Positions 1-12,745 of a stretch of DNA of 64,000 nucleotides are shown piece by piece. Every line of letters starts with the position of its first letter. Within the stretch, counting starts at the first letter, position 1. The position numbers and the translations under genes were made by a program. Below the pieces are notes generated by a model that did no database searches, had not been told where the DNA came from, and worked only from the letters and a program-made list of their open reading frames with translations. The stretch spans positions 1-64,000 of the forward strand of contig JSYX01000053.1 in NCBI GenBank assembly GCA_000787465.1, read 5' to 3'. Source of the stretch: Thermomucor indicae-seudaticae (taxonomy: Eukaryota; Mucoromycota; Mucoromycetes; Mucorales; Lichtheimiaceae).

Positions 1-2116
1 CGTGTCCTCTTCGTTAATCATAACGTACGATGACAAAGTCAGTGAGAAAAATGTAAATAGACACAGATAGAAAGTGAGAAGGCGGCTTTCAGAAACAGAA
101 AGAGAGAGAAAAAGAGCTGCGGGAAAAGTGGTTCCTTCCTTTCCCTTAAACATTTTTAAGACAAAAAATATCGCAACTCCGCGCAAAACGGAAACCTTTG
201 TCATTACGTCATATCAACCTTACTCTTATTCTTATCTGCCAAGATCGTGTCCCTCAGACGTACATACACAGTCTGTGTGTCTCTCAATAAAGCTATTCGT
301 GGTTGGTGTGTGAAGACGTAAAAATAAAGCAATTCTTGTTGCACGTCGCATGAAGCACATAGATGCTTTGCAATGCGGGTGTCAATGAGTGTTTCTTATT
401 GGAAGGTCAAAGCGGCAATGATCATCTGCTGTGCTCAAGACATCGGACGTCCGTTGCTCGTGAATAAGTACGTCTTGTCGCTCAATCTCGGCAATTTCGC
501 AAGATAGCAAGATCCTTTCGGAGAGTGACATTCAGGCAAGGTGTGTCACCGAAGTGAAATAAACAAAACGCATTGTTGCACTTGGCGTACGCTTCCGGAA
601 GCTAAGCTACAAATTAGTCGAAAACATTTGCAATCACTTGACGATAGCCACCTTGCCTCTCTGCTTTGAGTTTCCTTGGGAACGATATCTCGAACAGAGT
701 AGCGACTACGTCTTTTCCTTTTCATTTTTTCCTTTTGTAAATCATATTGACTCAATTTTTGTCTGCGATAAAAGTTTTCTCTGTGCTCTTTGAATTTCTT
801 GTTGATTTCCAAATCCATTTTCCAAAACGGCATGTGTCACCACCATTCCTAGAAACAAGAAAAAATTGCCTTTTTGAACCATTAGATAGCCGCACAGTCT
901 AGAACATTTCCGTCTGTAATTTGTGGTCAATGGGTTTAATCAAAATCAAGAGACATGCAACCGGTTATATTTGTTCTATTCTCAAGTGCCTCCATCATAC
1001 AATATGGAAAACAAATAACAATCGAATTCTGATTATTCCAGGGTAACATAAAGGATAGCTCTTGAATAATGCGTAATTTAACGTATTAGTTTCAAGGATG
1101 TTCTGAAGGTCACAGACCGCCAGTCCCAGGGGATCTAAATGACCTTTGATGAATGATCGACGCGAATCCCAGACCTCCACTATCCCATACAGCTGGCATA
1201 AGTTTAAAGGCGTCCTCGAATTGCTCATAATCATGCTTTATTCAAGCACTGTTCCAATGGATTATTCAAGTAGACAGAACCTTGGATTAAAGGATTACCT
1301 TTTTCCGGTAGTGGATAGAGACCATCGCTAGGAAAGTCAGACCTCGGTGATCGATCTTTTCCCACGCGGTTTTCAAAAAGGAGTTTGCGTTTCCTGGTAG
1401 AATGGCATTGATGCAGAGAAAGCGGATGAGGGTGATAGCTAAGATAACCGAATCCCGTTGCCACTACGGTGACCTCTTTTACATAGTATATTCCTCCTTT
1501 TACGAACTCTGATGCAGATTGAGGTCAATAATGCAGCACAACAAAGGATTATACTTGCTGCACATTATGCACTAAGGTTGTCCTAAAAGGTGATAGTTCT
1601 AAAGACAAGGTCTCTGTGCAGACTTGCTTGAAGAGCCTGTCATAACATGATGCAGTATGCCATGAAGATATTGTTTCTTGCAGTAAAATTGCTACATTAG
1701 GACTGTCTTTGTATGTTGAATATGTGACGGCACCGTAGTTTTCCGCGTGCGTAAATGCTATAGTTTCTCCTTCTTGGACGCGCCCCCGTTCGTCTTTCAG
1801 GCTCGGAAGCTTATACATTGTGGAAAATGATCCTTTTGCGTATACTCGTCTTTAAGAAATCGGGCTTGTGGTCTTATCGGGGATCAGAAAACCCAATCAT
1901 CACATGCCCATTTTCACATGCCCGTCAGGAAACGGGATAGTTGCCGTGGACAAGCTTCCCGATATAGGTCAACTGATTTGCATCGATTATTGCTCGCGAA
2001 CGACTGTACTGTGACCATCGTGACTTGCACGAAAAAAGTATAAAAGAAGGGTCTCCTTCCCTCCTTTTCTTGCTTTCTTCATTGAGCTTATTTGGGTCGA
2101 GTCTCGCCGGCGGCGT

Positions 2117-2159
2117 AAGCCGTAAAGTGGTGGCATTAACACCTTGGCCCTTATGGCTT
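2117..2159. repeat. Imperfect inverted repeat (hairpin A)
   Basis: Arms AAGCCGTAAAG (2117-2127) and CTTATGGCTT (2150-2159) pair with one mismatch. A second short stem GGTG/CACC (2129-2132 with 2140-2143) lies inside. The loop text GGCATTAACACCTTGGCC resembles the loop of the next hairpin about 80 bp downstream, so the two look like diverged copies of one snap-back unit. Confidence 0.55.
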
Positions 2160-2198
2160 TAAGCGTGGACAATGTTCTCTGCTGGATTGCTTGAGAGC

Positions 2199-2262
2199 CC
2201 TAAGCCATACAGCAGTGGGCATCAACCTTGGCCAAGTTGATGCACTCTGCTGAGTGCTTAGG
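2199..2262. repeat. Long inverted repeat (hairpin B)
   Basis: The outer arms CCTAAGC (2199-2205) and GCTTAGG (2256-2262) and the inner arms GCATCAAC (2219-2226) and GTTGATGC (2236-2243) are perfect reverse complements. A middle AGCAG/CTGCT stem joins them. The 64 bp can fold into a nearly continuous stem. It may be a miniature transposon fragment, a structured RNA or a cruciform-forming site. Nothing in the sequence decides between these. Confidence 0.65.
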
Positions 2263-2290
2263 CAGTTACCCGAAAAGTCATACTTCAATC

Positions 2291-2475
2291 TTACGGACAT
2301 CCATCGCGTACTTGGTCGTCACGAACACTCATTGCGTTATTTGATCCTTAGGGACATCCACTGCATACTTAAACCTTACGGGACACCCATCGCGTACTTG
2401 ATTCTTCCGGACACCTATTTCACACTTGATTCTTACGGACGACCATTGCGTACTTGATTGTTACGGACACCACAT
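2291..2475. repeat. Minisatellite, about six 29-bp units
   Basis: Imperfect direct repeats of a unit close to GGACACCCATCGCGTACTTG followed by ATTCTTAC, with unit starts near 2295, 2324, 2353, 2381, 2409 and 2438 and a partial last unit. Units differ by 3-8 substitutions. It lies immediately downstream of hairpin B. An open frame crosses it because the unit length is near a multiple of three, but I see no evidence that it is a protein. Confidence 0.75.
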
Positions 2476-2531
2476 GGAACCCCATCTCGTCATTTCTTGT
2501 ACACAGGAAAGGGTAAGCCTATCAATTGTAT

Positions 2532-2587
2532 GAATAATAAATAAATTAATAATAATAATATCTATTATATCAATAATAATAATAAAT
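2532..2587. repeat. AAT-rich microsatellite
   Basis: Interrupted run of AAT/ATT trinucleotides with no coding content. Confidence 0.85.
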
Positions 2588-4619
2588 GATAAGGGTAAAA
2601 TATGGAGATATTTGCTTGGTCTATTAATCTATCCTAACGTTACTTTTTTATGGTCTCGTCGAACTTAGCGAGTTCATGCATCTTCTCTTTATAAGCAAAG
2701 AATCCGGAATGGCGTCAATCTCGGTATCGATAACTTCATTTTCGAAATCGCTGTCATGGTCTTTGATGAATCTGTACACCTGAATTGATGTGATTGGATG
2801 TTATCCGGCTACTTTTCTGTAATTTCCGGTCCGGTCGTGAGCAGTTTAGCTTCCTATTTCAGGTCGTAAAGTCGTATAACTTGCCGTAGCGAGAGCAGAG
2901 AGCCACCCAGCGATGGCTGTTCGAGTGTGCAGAAAAGATGCGTGCGAAGCTTTCGTACTGCGCGTACCCATGGAAAGTTACTGTTGGACTACAGTCCATC
3001 TGCAGACTTCTTTCGGTTTTCTGGTTTCTTCGTCTGACTGCAGCCCACGTCGATGACAACGAAATAATCGGCAAACCAGTTGATGTAACCAAACATCGTC
3101 GATCATTCCTCCTCTAGTCCAGAAAAGCGAGGTCTCTAGACTATTTCTATAACTCGCGGTTGGCGGTCGAAAATGGCGACAGACCTCACAGAGCATCTCA
3201 GCAATAACATGATCGTTATGTGTTCTGTGAGGCATGGATAGAGACCCCTAGCAAGCTATGTGGTTGGAGTGACTCCGCCTACATTGTCGTTGATACGGTG
3301 TATGTTTCCACTCGTCATGACCCGCTTCTCACAAGCAAAAGTGGTTTAAAACTATACAAAGGCTCTTAGCCCTTTAAGTTGAGCAAGGCTAAGGGTAAAC
3401 ACAATACGTACGGAAGAAAGCAACCCATCAGCAACGTGGATCGAATGGGGCAGCTGTCCTTTCAGGGATGCCAAGAAGTGACAGAAACTAAATGCCCACA
3501 TTTTGGAGACAATCTTTCAATACATCTTTGGGCGAACGTTGCCTGCTTCGCCGTCCCAAGTTTCATCTGAATTCTTGCGCATAGTTTAAACGTATACCTG
3601 TCATCAACAGAAAATCTTGTCTCTAGACGTGTTTTAATGATATCTGCCCTTTTTTCTTGACATTTATTGACGATATCCTGATTAAAAGAGCCAGGTTGAA
3701 CAGGACAAGCAGTTTATCAAAATATTCTAGCATCTTCTTTCAACCTCTTTTCAAGGATGTAAGGAATGGTTTTGATACTCACGTATCAACTTCAGTCGTC
3801 ATCGTAAATACCTCGTCTAGTTGGTCACCAGGAAGTCTCAGGATACTTTTGATAGCTTTCCAATCGGTTTTGTCGTCAATGTGTGTCCGCAGCCATTCTT
3901 GCACATCGTATGGTAATCTCAAGCAAACAATGTCATTGCGACTTTGTGGCTCGTAGCCCATTCCGCGTGACGACGTTGCACCACTCGATTCCTTTACAGC
4001 TTTAATGCGAGCAAAGCCTCAAACTCTTATTGATTCCGTTTCTTTTTTCGGCGCGTCGACGCTAGGTTGTTGCTGCGAGATGATTGCATGGTAACAATAA
4101 TATAGGCCTTTTCCTGAGACACCGCTTTCGGTGCCCAAGAATACTTTTGGCAAGTGAGAATAATTCAGAGCTAGATCAGCTGTACTGTTTCTGCTGAATC
4201 CCGGTAACCGGCAACAAGCTGAGTCATGGAACAAGGCATCAATGTGCTTTCCGCGTCGAAGCTGAGGACAAGAGGATTGGTCGAGGTACAACCTGGAGTT
4301 GTAAGTCCAATGTATTTCATTCTTGGCATTTCAGTAATTCCCTGGTTGTCAACGTGCTGCGATCCAAGATATTGCTGACCGAAACCAAAATTCCAGAGAG
4401 TTTTCCACCGTGCTGCTTGCGTCATTAGCTTCGAGATTTGGAGGATGCCACGTGCTTGAGACCACCCACAGCCCACAGTCACTCACCGTGCAAATAACGA
4501 AACCCGCTTGCAACCGCTAACCAAATAAGATTGATAATTGTTTTTGACTATTTTTGCCTTCCCTTTCTTCCACACACACAACCCCAATACGCTCTTTTTC
4601 CTAATTAAACCATTACTGT

Positions 4620-7600
4620 ATGAGTGTTGCTGGTTCGACATCCTCACGCGGGACGCATTCCCGGTCTAGGTCCAGATCAAGATCACCGCAATATACAACG
4701 GACAATCGTTACCCACCACCGCTACGTTATCCGTCACGATATGACGCTTACAGTTATCGGCCCAGCAGCAGCAGAACGTCTATGCCGCCACCTACAATAA
4801 TTGACGACTACCGAGATCGAGATCGAGACCGAGATCGGTCATTAATCATGATGCGAGACGATCGTTATTTACCTCGAAGTCGAGAAAGGTATGTTAATCA
4901 TTATCAAGGCAGAGACCAACCTCGACTTCTGTTTTTGTTTCACACAAAGTTGTTGATCCCTCCCTTTTTTCTGAAATAGTAGTCGCTATGCACCGTATTA
5001 CCGTGATGATATGCCACCACCACCTCATCATTATTCCGGATCGTCATTTTCGCCAAAGTCATCGAGTTGTACCTTACGAAGAGACGGTATGAAAAAGACT
5101 TCATCTGGCATATTGATGGTTCATGTTTAGTGATATATATGCTGAACAAACCGCAGGTGCAACTTCGGAACGGATAAAGGACCCAAAAATGACAGGTTCA
5201 AGCAGCAAAGATGGCAAAGAAATGTCGAGTGGCGCAGGGTCCTCTGGTGGCGGAGGATACACACCTCTGCCTCCCCGGTATATGGATTGGCGAGATCGTG
5301 AACGAGAACGGGAACGAAGGTATTGGGAAGAGGATCGCTGGAGGGATCTGGAGCGACGGAGCCGTGATAGGTAAGAGAGAGAAAGAAAGAAAGAAAAGTG
5401 TATTCTAAAATGGGCCAGTTATGTTGTGCGAGATATGCGTTATGACCTTCCAGCTTATGGTGGTCCACCGCCGCCTCCTCCACCACTGCCTCCTCCTTCT
5501 TTAGCTTATCCACCACCTCCTCCTTTTGGTGGGGATTCCTATCGACCGGACCGCGACCGTGATCGTGATATGCCTCCGTCTCCTGGAGGCCCTTATTACG
5601 ATAGAGACGACCGGGATTTTCATCGACCACCAAGGGGTACATTACCAATGGAATCGGATCGATATCGTGGACGGCTGCCTAGGTCATGGGGAGGATCTGG
5701 CAATCCTCCTGGCAGTTTAGCTATCGGGGCAATCAAACGCGATCGCGAACGGGACAATAGCAGCATAAAGAGTCCTAGGAGTGCAACGTCTTTAAGTGGA
5801 TCATCACTATGGGCAGCAGCATCTCGTTCTCGTGAAGAGACAAGGTCAGATACACGACGAGAAGCAACTGAACAGCAAGAGAAGTTAAACAAACAAGGTA
5901 TGATTTTGGAGCCTCCGATTTTTTATGTTCTTACCCAGGAACCTATTAAATAATTTAATTTATTATTAACTTAAATATTAGAAGACGACATTACGGCAGA
6001 AACAGTGAAACAACAGAGGTCACGTAGTGTTTCTCTCGAAAGGAAAAGGGAGCCACCTGGTTTTGAGCCGGAATCATCAACACGTGAAGCTGGCGAAATA
6101 ACGAGTTCGACCGAGAAAGTAGAAGAAGAAGAAGAAGAAGAAGAATTGCCAAAACCTAAAGCAGAACTTGTCATGAAAGAAGAAGTCCAACCTGTTTTGA
6201 CAACTGAACCCGTCAGTGAAAAGTCAGCCGTATCTGTATCGGTGGAGGTTAAAGAGGAAGCAACAGAAGCCATTGTCGAGCACCAATCTACGGTCGAGTC
6301 AGTAGTGCAAAATGAGAAACCGGAAGACCAGGTAGCAGTAGTAAGAACATCAGAGATGACGCAACAAGAAATTGTCGAGCGTATAGACCAGATCGAAAAT
6401 GACATCTCAATGTATGAGGATATGTTGGAAGAGCTCCGTAAACATGAAGAGGAAGAGAAGAGGATGAAGAAAGAGGCTGAGGCTGAGGCTGCGGCTGGGG
6501 CGGAAGCTAATCTGGCCGATATCGAGGAGCAAGAAGCAAAACGAGAGGAGGAGGAAGCTAAACAACAGGCGTTGCAAGTCATTAGTGAAAGCAGCAGCAG
6601 GCAGAAACAGCCTATGACTGATCTCGAGAACCTGTCGCTCAAGGCTTCACCAATGATGCGTAAAAAGCCTCAGCTGCTCATTAATCAGGCTCGAGCGATT
6701 AGTGATGATACAGAGGAGCTACTATGTCAGAAGCTGCTTGAGGAAAACCGAAAGGTGGCAAAGGAGCACTCGCTCATGGTCGGCGGCTGGCAAGGAAAGG
6801 CAGACAATCCGGATGACTGGTCAGACGAAGAAAAGTGGACAAAGCCTCTTTACAGTCGGATTGAGGATTACCCCTGCTACAAGGAGAACATTGAAAAGTT
6901 TGAGAAGATCAAGGTGGCTGTGGCGCGTAGCTTAAAGAAGAAGCAGAGAGCACTTAAAAAGAAGGAGTTGAGATTGAAGCTCGAATACAAGGAGTTGTAT
7001 GAGCAATGGAAACAGAGAAATCTAGCCTTGGATCGTATTCGAGAACATGAACGTCGGGGAGGATCAGAAAAGAGCGTATATCGATCATCCAATTCACGCC
7101 GGCGTGTTGACGAAGAGGTGGAGGATTATATGGATGGTATCATTTTCAACGGTGGGCCAGATGCACTTCGGTTTGGAACAGATGGACCGCAGAATCCGTA
7201 TGGTGGGCCATCCGCATGGACATCAGATGCAGCACGCTCCGAGGCAGAATTGCTTGAAATCATTCAGTCATTGGAATCGGCTGATATGCGCAATCCTGAA
7301 CTGCGTGCAGCGAAGACAACAGCAACGATTCCGGACATGATTTTGGACGCCAAGGAGAGAATGCGCACATTTGATGACCGTAGTGGACTGGTCGAGGATC
7401 CGCTCACGTATTACCACACAGGGCCTGATACGGGGGATGTCTGGACGCAACAGGAGATGGCAGCGTTTATGGAAAGCTATATGCAATACCCCAAGCAGTT
7501 TGAGAAGATTGCAGCTGCTGTTGGGACAAAGACACCGTCTCAGTGCGTTCTATTTTATTATAGAAAGAAGACCAAGATCGATTTCAAGACTCTGGTGAGT

Positions 7601-9118
7601 AAAGGGCGGCGAGGCAAGGGTAGTAAACGGCGTGATCGACTTGCGGCAGCCATTCGACGAGTAACGGGCGATTCAGGCACTACTAGAAAGACCAAGAGCA
7701 AAGGCTCGGCATTAATGACAGATATCGGCGAAGCTCAGGTGTCGAGGAAGGCAAAGGAGAAGGAGTCTGAGCGGAAAAGCAAGGAGCTTAGAGAACTAGA
7801 GGAAGCAAATGCATATTGGAACGGTGTCAATGAAAGACGGAAAAGCAAGCGACCGTTGTCCTCTTCGTCCTCTGCACCGACCTCTTCTTCCACCGGCTTT
7901 ACAACAGCAGCAGCAGCGACAACAACCGCTGTTACTACTACTGATGACGGACGGGATAAGCGACGGCTTCCAAGACGCAAAGGGCGATCGCCTCGTGCAT
8001 CAGCGGCAGGCACACCTAGCGAGGTAGATCAAGATACAATGGATGATCAGGAATCAGGTGTGTCTGCTACGGCGAAATGGACTGAGAAAGATAAGGAAGC
8101 AGCAGTGGAAGCTTTCAAGGTACACGGGCGGAATTTTATGCAGGTTGCTGCTCTAGTGGGGACAAAGACGGAGGATCAATGTCGCAACTTCTACCATAAT
8201 TACAAACGCAAGTATGGGCCTAATGTATTTGATGAAGAAACATCGGAAATACGAACTGAAGAAGAAGATGCAGCGGCTGCGTTGGTAGGCATGAGTGCGA
8301 AACCTGTCTCTGGGCACTCAAGAGCATTCTCGACGCAAATGGATGAGCCTGTTAGTATCGCTAGTCCGAGTAGTAATCCTCGACGTAGACGAGCGAGAAC
8401 TTCCTCAGGGAAGGCTGTTGACGACGAAACCAGAGATGAATGGATCGAAGCTGAGTTTACTTCGCGAACAGGACGACGACCAGGTCGGACAGCATCCATA
8501 TCGAACGAGGGGACAAAGCGAACGACGTATTCGTCGTACTGGTCTGTGTCGGAGCGTAATGATTTTCTACGATATCTGGAAATGTATGGACGTGATTGGG
8601 ACAAGATGGCCAGTGCACTCAAGACCAAAACGGCAACTCAGGCACGTAACTTTTATGCAAACAATGAGGAAAAGATGCAGCTGGACGCCATTGTTCAACG
8701 TTTTGAACATCGACAGAAAAGCAACACGTTTTATGACGCCAATAAACAACATTATCCAGCAGTCATGCCTTTTCCGTCAGAACCAACGTACAGATATTTC
8801 GCATCTCAGCAACAAGCTGTCATCCAACACTCTTATAGTAGCCCGAATTATGCCACTGGTTCTCCTTATCCTCCTCCACTGCAGCACCATCATCCTCATG
8901 CCCATTCCCATTCGCATCCCTCCTCCGTGAACTATCAACCACCACCACAGCTGACGCCTTCTTTCCCGCAACAACCCTGCCATCCTCTTCAACAGCCCAC
9001 TTCGCCACCCAGCACTTCAGAACAGTCATCGTCTGTAACCAAAGTCGCTGATTTACTAAATAACGATGAGCCAGGTGACTCGTCTCATCAGAAGAGCTGG
9101 GAGTCGTGGTTTTCATGA
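4620..9118 (+). CDS. SANT-domain co-repressor scaffold, SNT1/NCoR-like
   Basis: Predicted nuclear chromatin protein related to yeast Snt1 (Set3 histone deacetylase complex) and animal NCoR/SMRT. The model has five exons (4620-4888, 4980-5086, 5157-5370, 5419-5897, 5982-9118), giving 1401 residues. The first 330 residues are of low complexity, rich in Arg-Asp dipeptides, proline runs and SR pairs. An acidic, coiled-coil-prone stretch follows (about 6120-6580). Next is the conserved NCoR-type block containing GGWQGKADNPDDW (6783) and YPCYKENIEKFEKIK (6868), a charged helix, and three SANT/Myb-like repeats encoded near 7435-7600 (DVWTQQEMAAFMESY), 8070-8220 (AKWTEKDKEAAVEAF) and 8530-8690 (SYWSVSERNDFLRYL). 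Animal NCoR has two SANT repeats; a third is typical of fungal relatives. The tail is His/Pro/Gln-rich. The family call is firm. Complex membership is inferred from the family. Confidence 0.88.
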
Positions 9119-10123
9119 TAAGTAGTAGCAAAGTTACATATGTCTGTTTATATCTTAATCCTGACTTTTTTCGTTGTGTTAAATGTAATTGCTTCTGTAC
9201 ATACATTGGTTTTTGAACGGACGTTTGCGCTACTCGAAATGCTTCTTGAGCTCATTCACGCAACTAATAATCGTACCAGTTGTCACTCGCAATTCGCTTG
9301 CGCTCAGCGCTAGCAGTAGTGTCGCAGATTTTGCTTTGAAAAGGCGCTTTGACCGACTCTCCTTGTCGCTCCTACTTCAAAATGAAAACCACGCGAGGTA
9401 TGTCGCTGGTCTTGACAGTATTGAGATGAAATCTAAGAAAAGGCTACAAATGGTGACATTTACGTTCGACAGAACTCAATACTGTACCAGCATATTGAAA
9501 AGAAGTTTTTTATTTAAACCCTTCTGGGGCATGATATACATTAACAGTCGAAGAAAACATTGAGGCGACAGTCTCAAATATTGGGGCAGCTAGAATCAAT
9601 ACTTGAGATCGCAGTGTTTGTTAGTCACCATTTCCAGGTACTTCGCTTCGCGAAACAGTGCTAAATTGATGCGTAGGCAAACCAGCAGAAGTCTGTCTGG
9701 GCAACTTGAAAACATTCTGCCTATCGACCACAATTCTGTAGGTTTATGGCTAATTGCTAATTAGCTGTGGAACTCGGTTCTGTTGACGAATTGATTAGGC
9801 GGAAAACGCGTGGAAACCAGTAGGGATAATTACGCTAGTCTTGCATGAGTCTCTTAGTATGCAGCTCCTTCCGTATTTGATAATGACATTTCGTTGCCCC
9901 CTAATTACGCAAAGAGAGCTCCTTGTTCTTTTGCTCTGGCCTCAGCGTTGAACAAGGGGTGGGGAAGAAGGGGACTACGAGACAAAATGAATTGTATACA
10001 TACAATAAGGAGTATGATCTATTTAACAGACTAAATGAGCAGAATATTTTGATTAACCGTTCCTACTGTCCTCCTTCTCTTTCTTCTCCATCTTCTCTGA
10101 CTTTCCAACTGTAATAGTAATCA
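9119..10123. other. Intergenic, nothing recognised
   Basis: One kilobase between two same-strand genes. Open frames are short and lack family motifs. It presumably contains the 3' end of the SANT gene and the promoter of the kinase gene. The 60 bases before the kinase ATG are CT-rich. Confidence 0.6.
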
Positions 10124-12074
10124 ATGGATGCCTTCGCCGTTCGACCCACTCCGCCACCACAAGCAACGACGCGATTAAAATGGTTCTTTCGATCTTCTCC
10201 CGCGTCAGCGACACATGGATTTAATGTACTTAGTGAATTTGATGAGTTGCAACATTCAAAAGGGATCAAAAGCAACAGCTGGTTCCATGCCGAAAGGACG
10301 ACGAAATCATCATCGGTCCGACGGATTGCTTCCGCTCCGAACGCGAACAACAGAATGATAACAAAGCAAGCGTCGCCGCCCATGCCTCCCATACCTCAGT
10401 ATGATGATAAATGGCGGCAGCAGTCCTATGATAAGTCCACGATGATGATGGCCTCGACGCCTACCTTGATAAGCAGCAGCTCCTCTCACTCGGATCATCA
10501 AAGATTATGGCGACGGAGTTATGCAGCCAACAGTGTCAAGGTACGCCAAGTTCAAGTAGGCCCAAGCAGCTTTACAAAAATTCGATTACTTGGACGTGGC
10601 GATGTTGGGAAAGTCTACCTTGTCAAGCAAAAGGGTACAGACAAGTTACTCGCCATGAAAGGTAAAATGAATGAGAGACGCTTGACACTCATTGTTATTA
10701 ATCAATGAGCATAATAGTCTTGTCGAAAAAGGAAATGATCCGTCGCAACAAGATCAAACGGGTCTTGATTGAACAAGAAATCCTGGCGAGTGCCAATCAT
10801 CCATTCATTGTGACCCTGTATCATTCATTTCAAAGCCAAGATTATCTTTATTTTGTGACCGAGTATTGTATGGGTGGCGAGTTCTTTAGGGCTCTGCAGT
10901 CTCGACCGGGGAAATGCCTGGATGAAGAAGGTGCCAAATTTTATGCCGCCGAAGTGATTGCGGCCCTCGAATACTTGCATCTTCAAGGATTTATCTATCG
11001 AGATCTTAAACCAGAAAGTAAAGTGGCTTCTTCTTGAATGCCAGAAAGAAACAAGTGTTGATCGGTTCAATAATCAATAGACATTTTGCTCCATTCGAGT
11101 GGCCATCTTATGCTGACGGATTTTGACCTCAGTAAACAGTCGCAGCCGCCAAACCCTCCAAGCATTGTCAAATCCAATTCACCCAATACCGTAAGTATCG
11201 TACACTGTTCAGATGGAATTTGCATTGTCATTGAGAATATTATTATAGCCCCCGTCGATAGACACGCGTACTTGCATTGCCCAATTGAGGACAAACAGTT
11301 TTGTCGGGACTGAAGGTACAACAATGAATCCCCGCCATTTCCTCTTATTCTCATCGCGTGTCGCTATTGCTGTACAATAGAATACATTGCCCCTGAAGTT
11401 ATTCGTGGCTGTGGTCACACGAGTGCCGTAGATTGGTGGACCCTGGGCATTTTGATATTTGAAATGCTGGTAAGTTTCTTATCGCCAAGTGATATTAGTA
11501 CTTATTGATTCACACTGTGTTTCTCTTAGTACGGTACCACGCCTTTCAAAGGAGCTACACGCAAGGAAACGTTCTCCAAGATTTTGCATACAGACGTTAC
11601 CTTTCCGGAACGTTCTTCCTATTACCATTACCTCCGACCAAACAACAATAACAGCAGTAACCGGAAAAAGGAGCCGCAGGCGGTCTCTCATCAATGCAAG
11701 AACCTTATTCGAAGATTACTTGATAAACATGAAGATTCCCGTCTTGGATCACGCGCTGGCGCAAGCGACGTCAAGGCACACCCGTTTTTTCGAAATATCA
11801 ATTTTGCTCTGTTACGACACATGACGCCACCCATTGTACCGGGTGAGAATAATTATATACAGCCCATACGGACCATGCATGAAAGCATCAGCCTGGATCT
11901 GGACAATGATACCCTGATAGACGTGGATGCCGATAATCCCTTTTCAAAGTTTAATTCTGGTAAAGTTGCGATCTACTATTTTCATGATTTGCTATGTAAT
12001 AACGGCATTTGCGCATAGTTACCTTATACCATGATGGCGACTCGGACTCGGAAACAGTGGTGGATCCCCTCTAA
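10124..12074 (+). CDS. FPK1: AGC-VIII Ser/Thr kinase, FPK1/KIN82/NRC-2 type
   Basis: Predicted protein kinase of the group that in yeast activates aminophospholipid flippases and in Neurospora includes NRC-2. Seven exons (10124-10661, 10718-11017, 11081-11190, 11249-11315, 11381-11469, 11530-11959, 12019-12074) give 529 residues. After a Ser-rich, probably disordered N-terminus come the glycine loop [14 protein letters not shown], the lysine in LLAMKVLSKK, the catalytic loop YRDLKPEN and the metal-binding motif DFDLSKQ. Asp replaces Gly in the DFG position, the hallmark of AGC-VIII kinases. The activation segment is [17 protein letters not shown], with the usual AGC phospho-site Ser in NSF. 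The C-terminal NPFSKFNSV fits a hydrophobic motif. The glycine loop has Asp at its third variable position, and the family insert before the activation loop is short. The group assignment is strong; FPK1 versus NRC-2 orthology is not resolved. Confidence 0.87.
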
Positions 12075-12745
12075 TCTATTCATTCATATATTACATCTTG
12101 CATATATACACCTGCAGAGGAAAAGAAAAACAGCTTTTTGTTTGTCGTGTACAGTATCTGAAAACGACCAAACTAAAATCCTGGTCTTTCCTGAGAATAT
12201 CGATGCGTCTAAGCCAATATGATACTTGTAGCCACAAAAGTTCTCTCGATTAATTCTGCGTAGATAGCCACGTCAACCACAGAAAAAGGCTGGCCGCCAT
12301 TCACACAAAAGACACGTAACTATGCTATCGGACAGAACATGTTAGTTCTTTACATGTTACTGGGCAAGCATGTATCGTGAAATTTGCGTCGGACATATTC
12401 GCGTAAGCAGGCACCTGGACACGACACGGCACGATCGGCATGCTAGTTTTCTGCTGGAGCATGTAACGGTAGTGCTGTCGTGATCTTCCAATATGCAGGT
12501 CGTCGTCACTTCCGCAAGAAAGTATTGTAGTAAGCTGCTATGGTAGCTGCAAGTCAGGCACCATACTGTTGATGGTATCCACTGTTATGTCGCGAACGCG
12601 CCCATGTATGGACAATTATTAGTTATATCTCGCTTAACCAGCCCGGCTTCATGATAGACATCCACATGAAGCATCTAGCGGTACAAGCTTAGAGGAGAAT
12701 GATGAAAAGCCAGTGTGGAACCAAAAGGGCATACCATCACCGGCC
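12075..12745. other. Intergenic, nothing recognised
   Basis: Spacer between the kinase and the F-box-like gene. No tRNA or structured-RNA signature and no conserved protein were seen. Confidence 0.6.

Larger units (their letters stand above)
1..4619. other. Gene-free left end, no supported coding gene
   Basis: Short open frames occur on both strands but none shows a family motif, a plausible start context or continuation across introns. Minus-strand frames near 2859-3235 and 3779-3961 have a protein-like look and may be decayed remnants, but I cannot name a family. The repeats and hairpins inside this stretch are listed separately. The last 120 bases, before the ATG at 4620, are pyrimidine-rich and fit a promoter and leader for the SANT gene. 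Confidence 0.5.

Noticed and set aside
5971..6642. Long minus-strand Ser/Cys-rich frame opposite the SANT gene
   Set aside because: It is the antisense of Glu/Lys-rich repeats, and the plus-strand gene explains the region.
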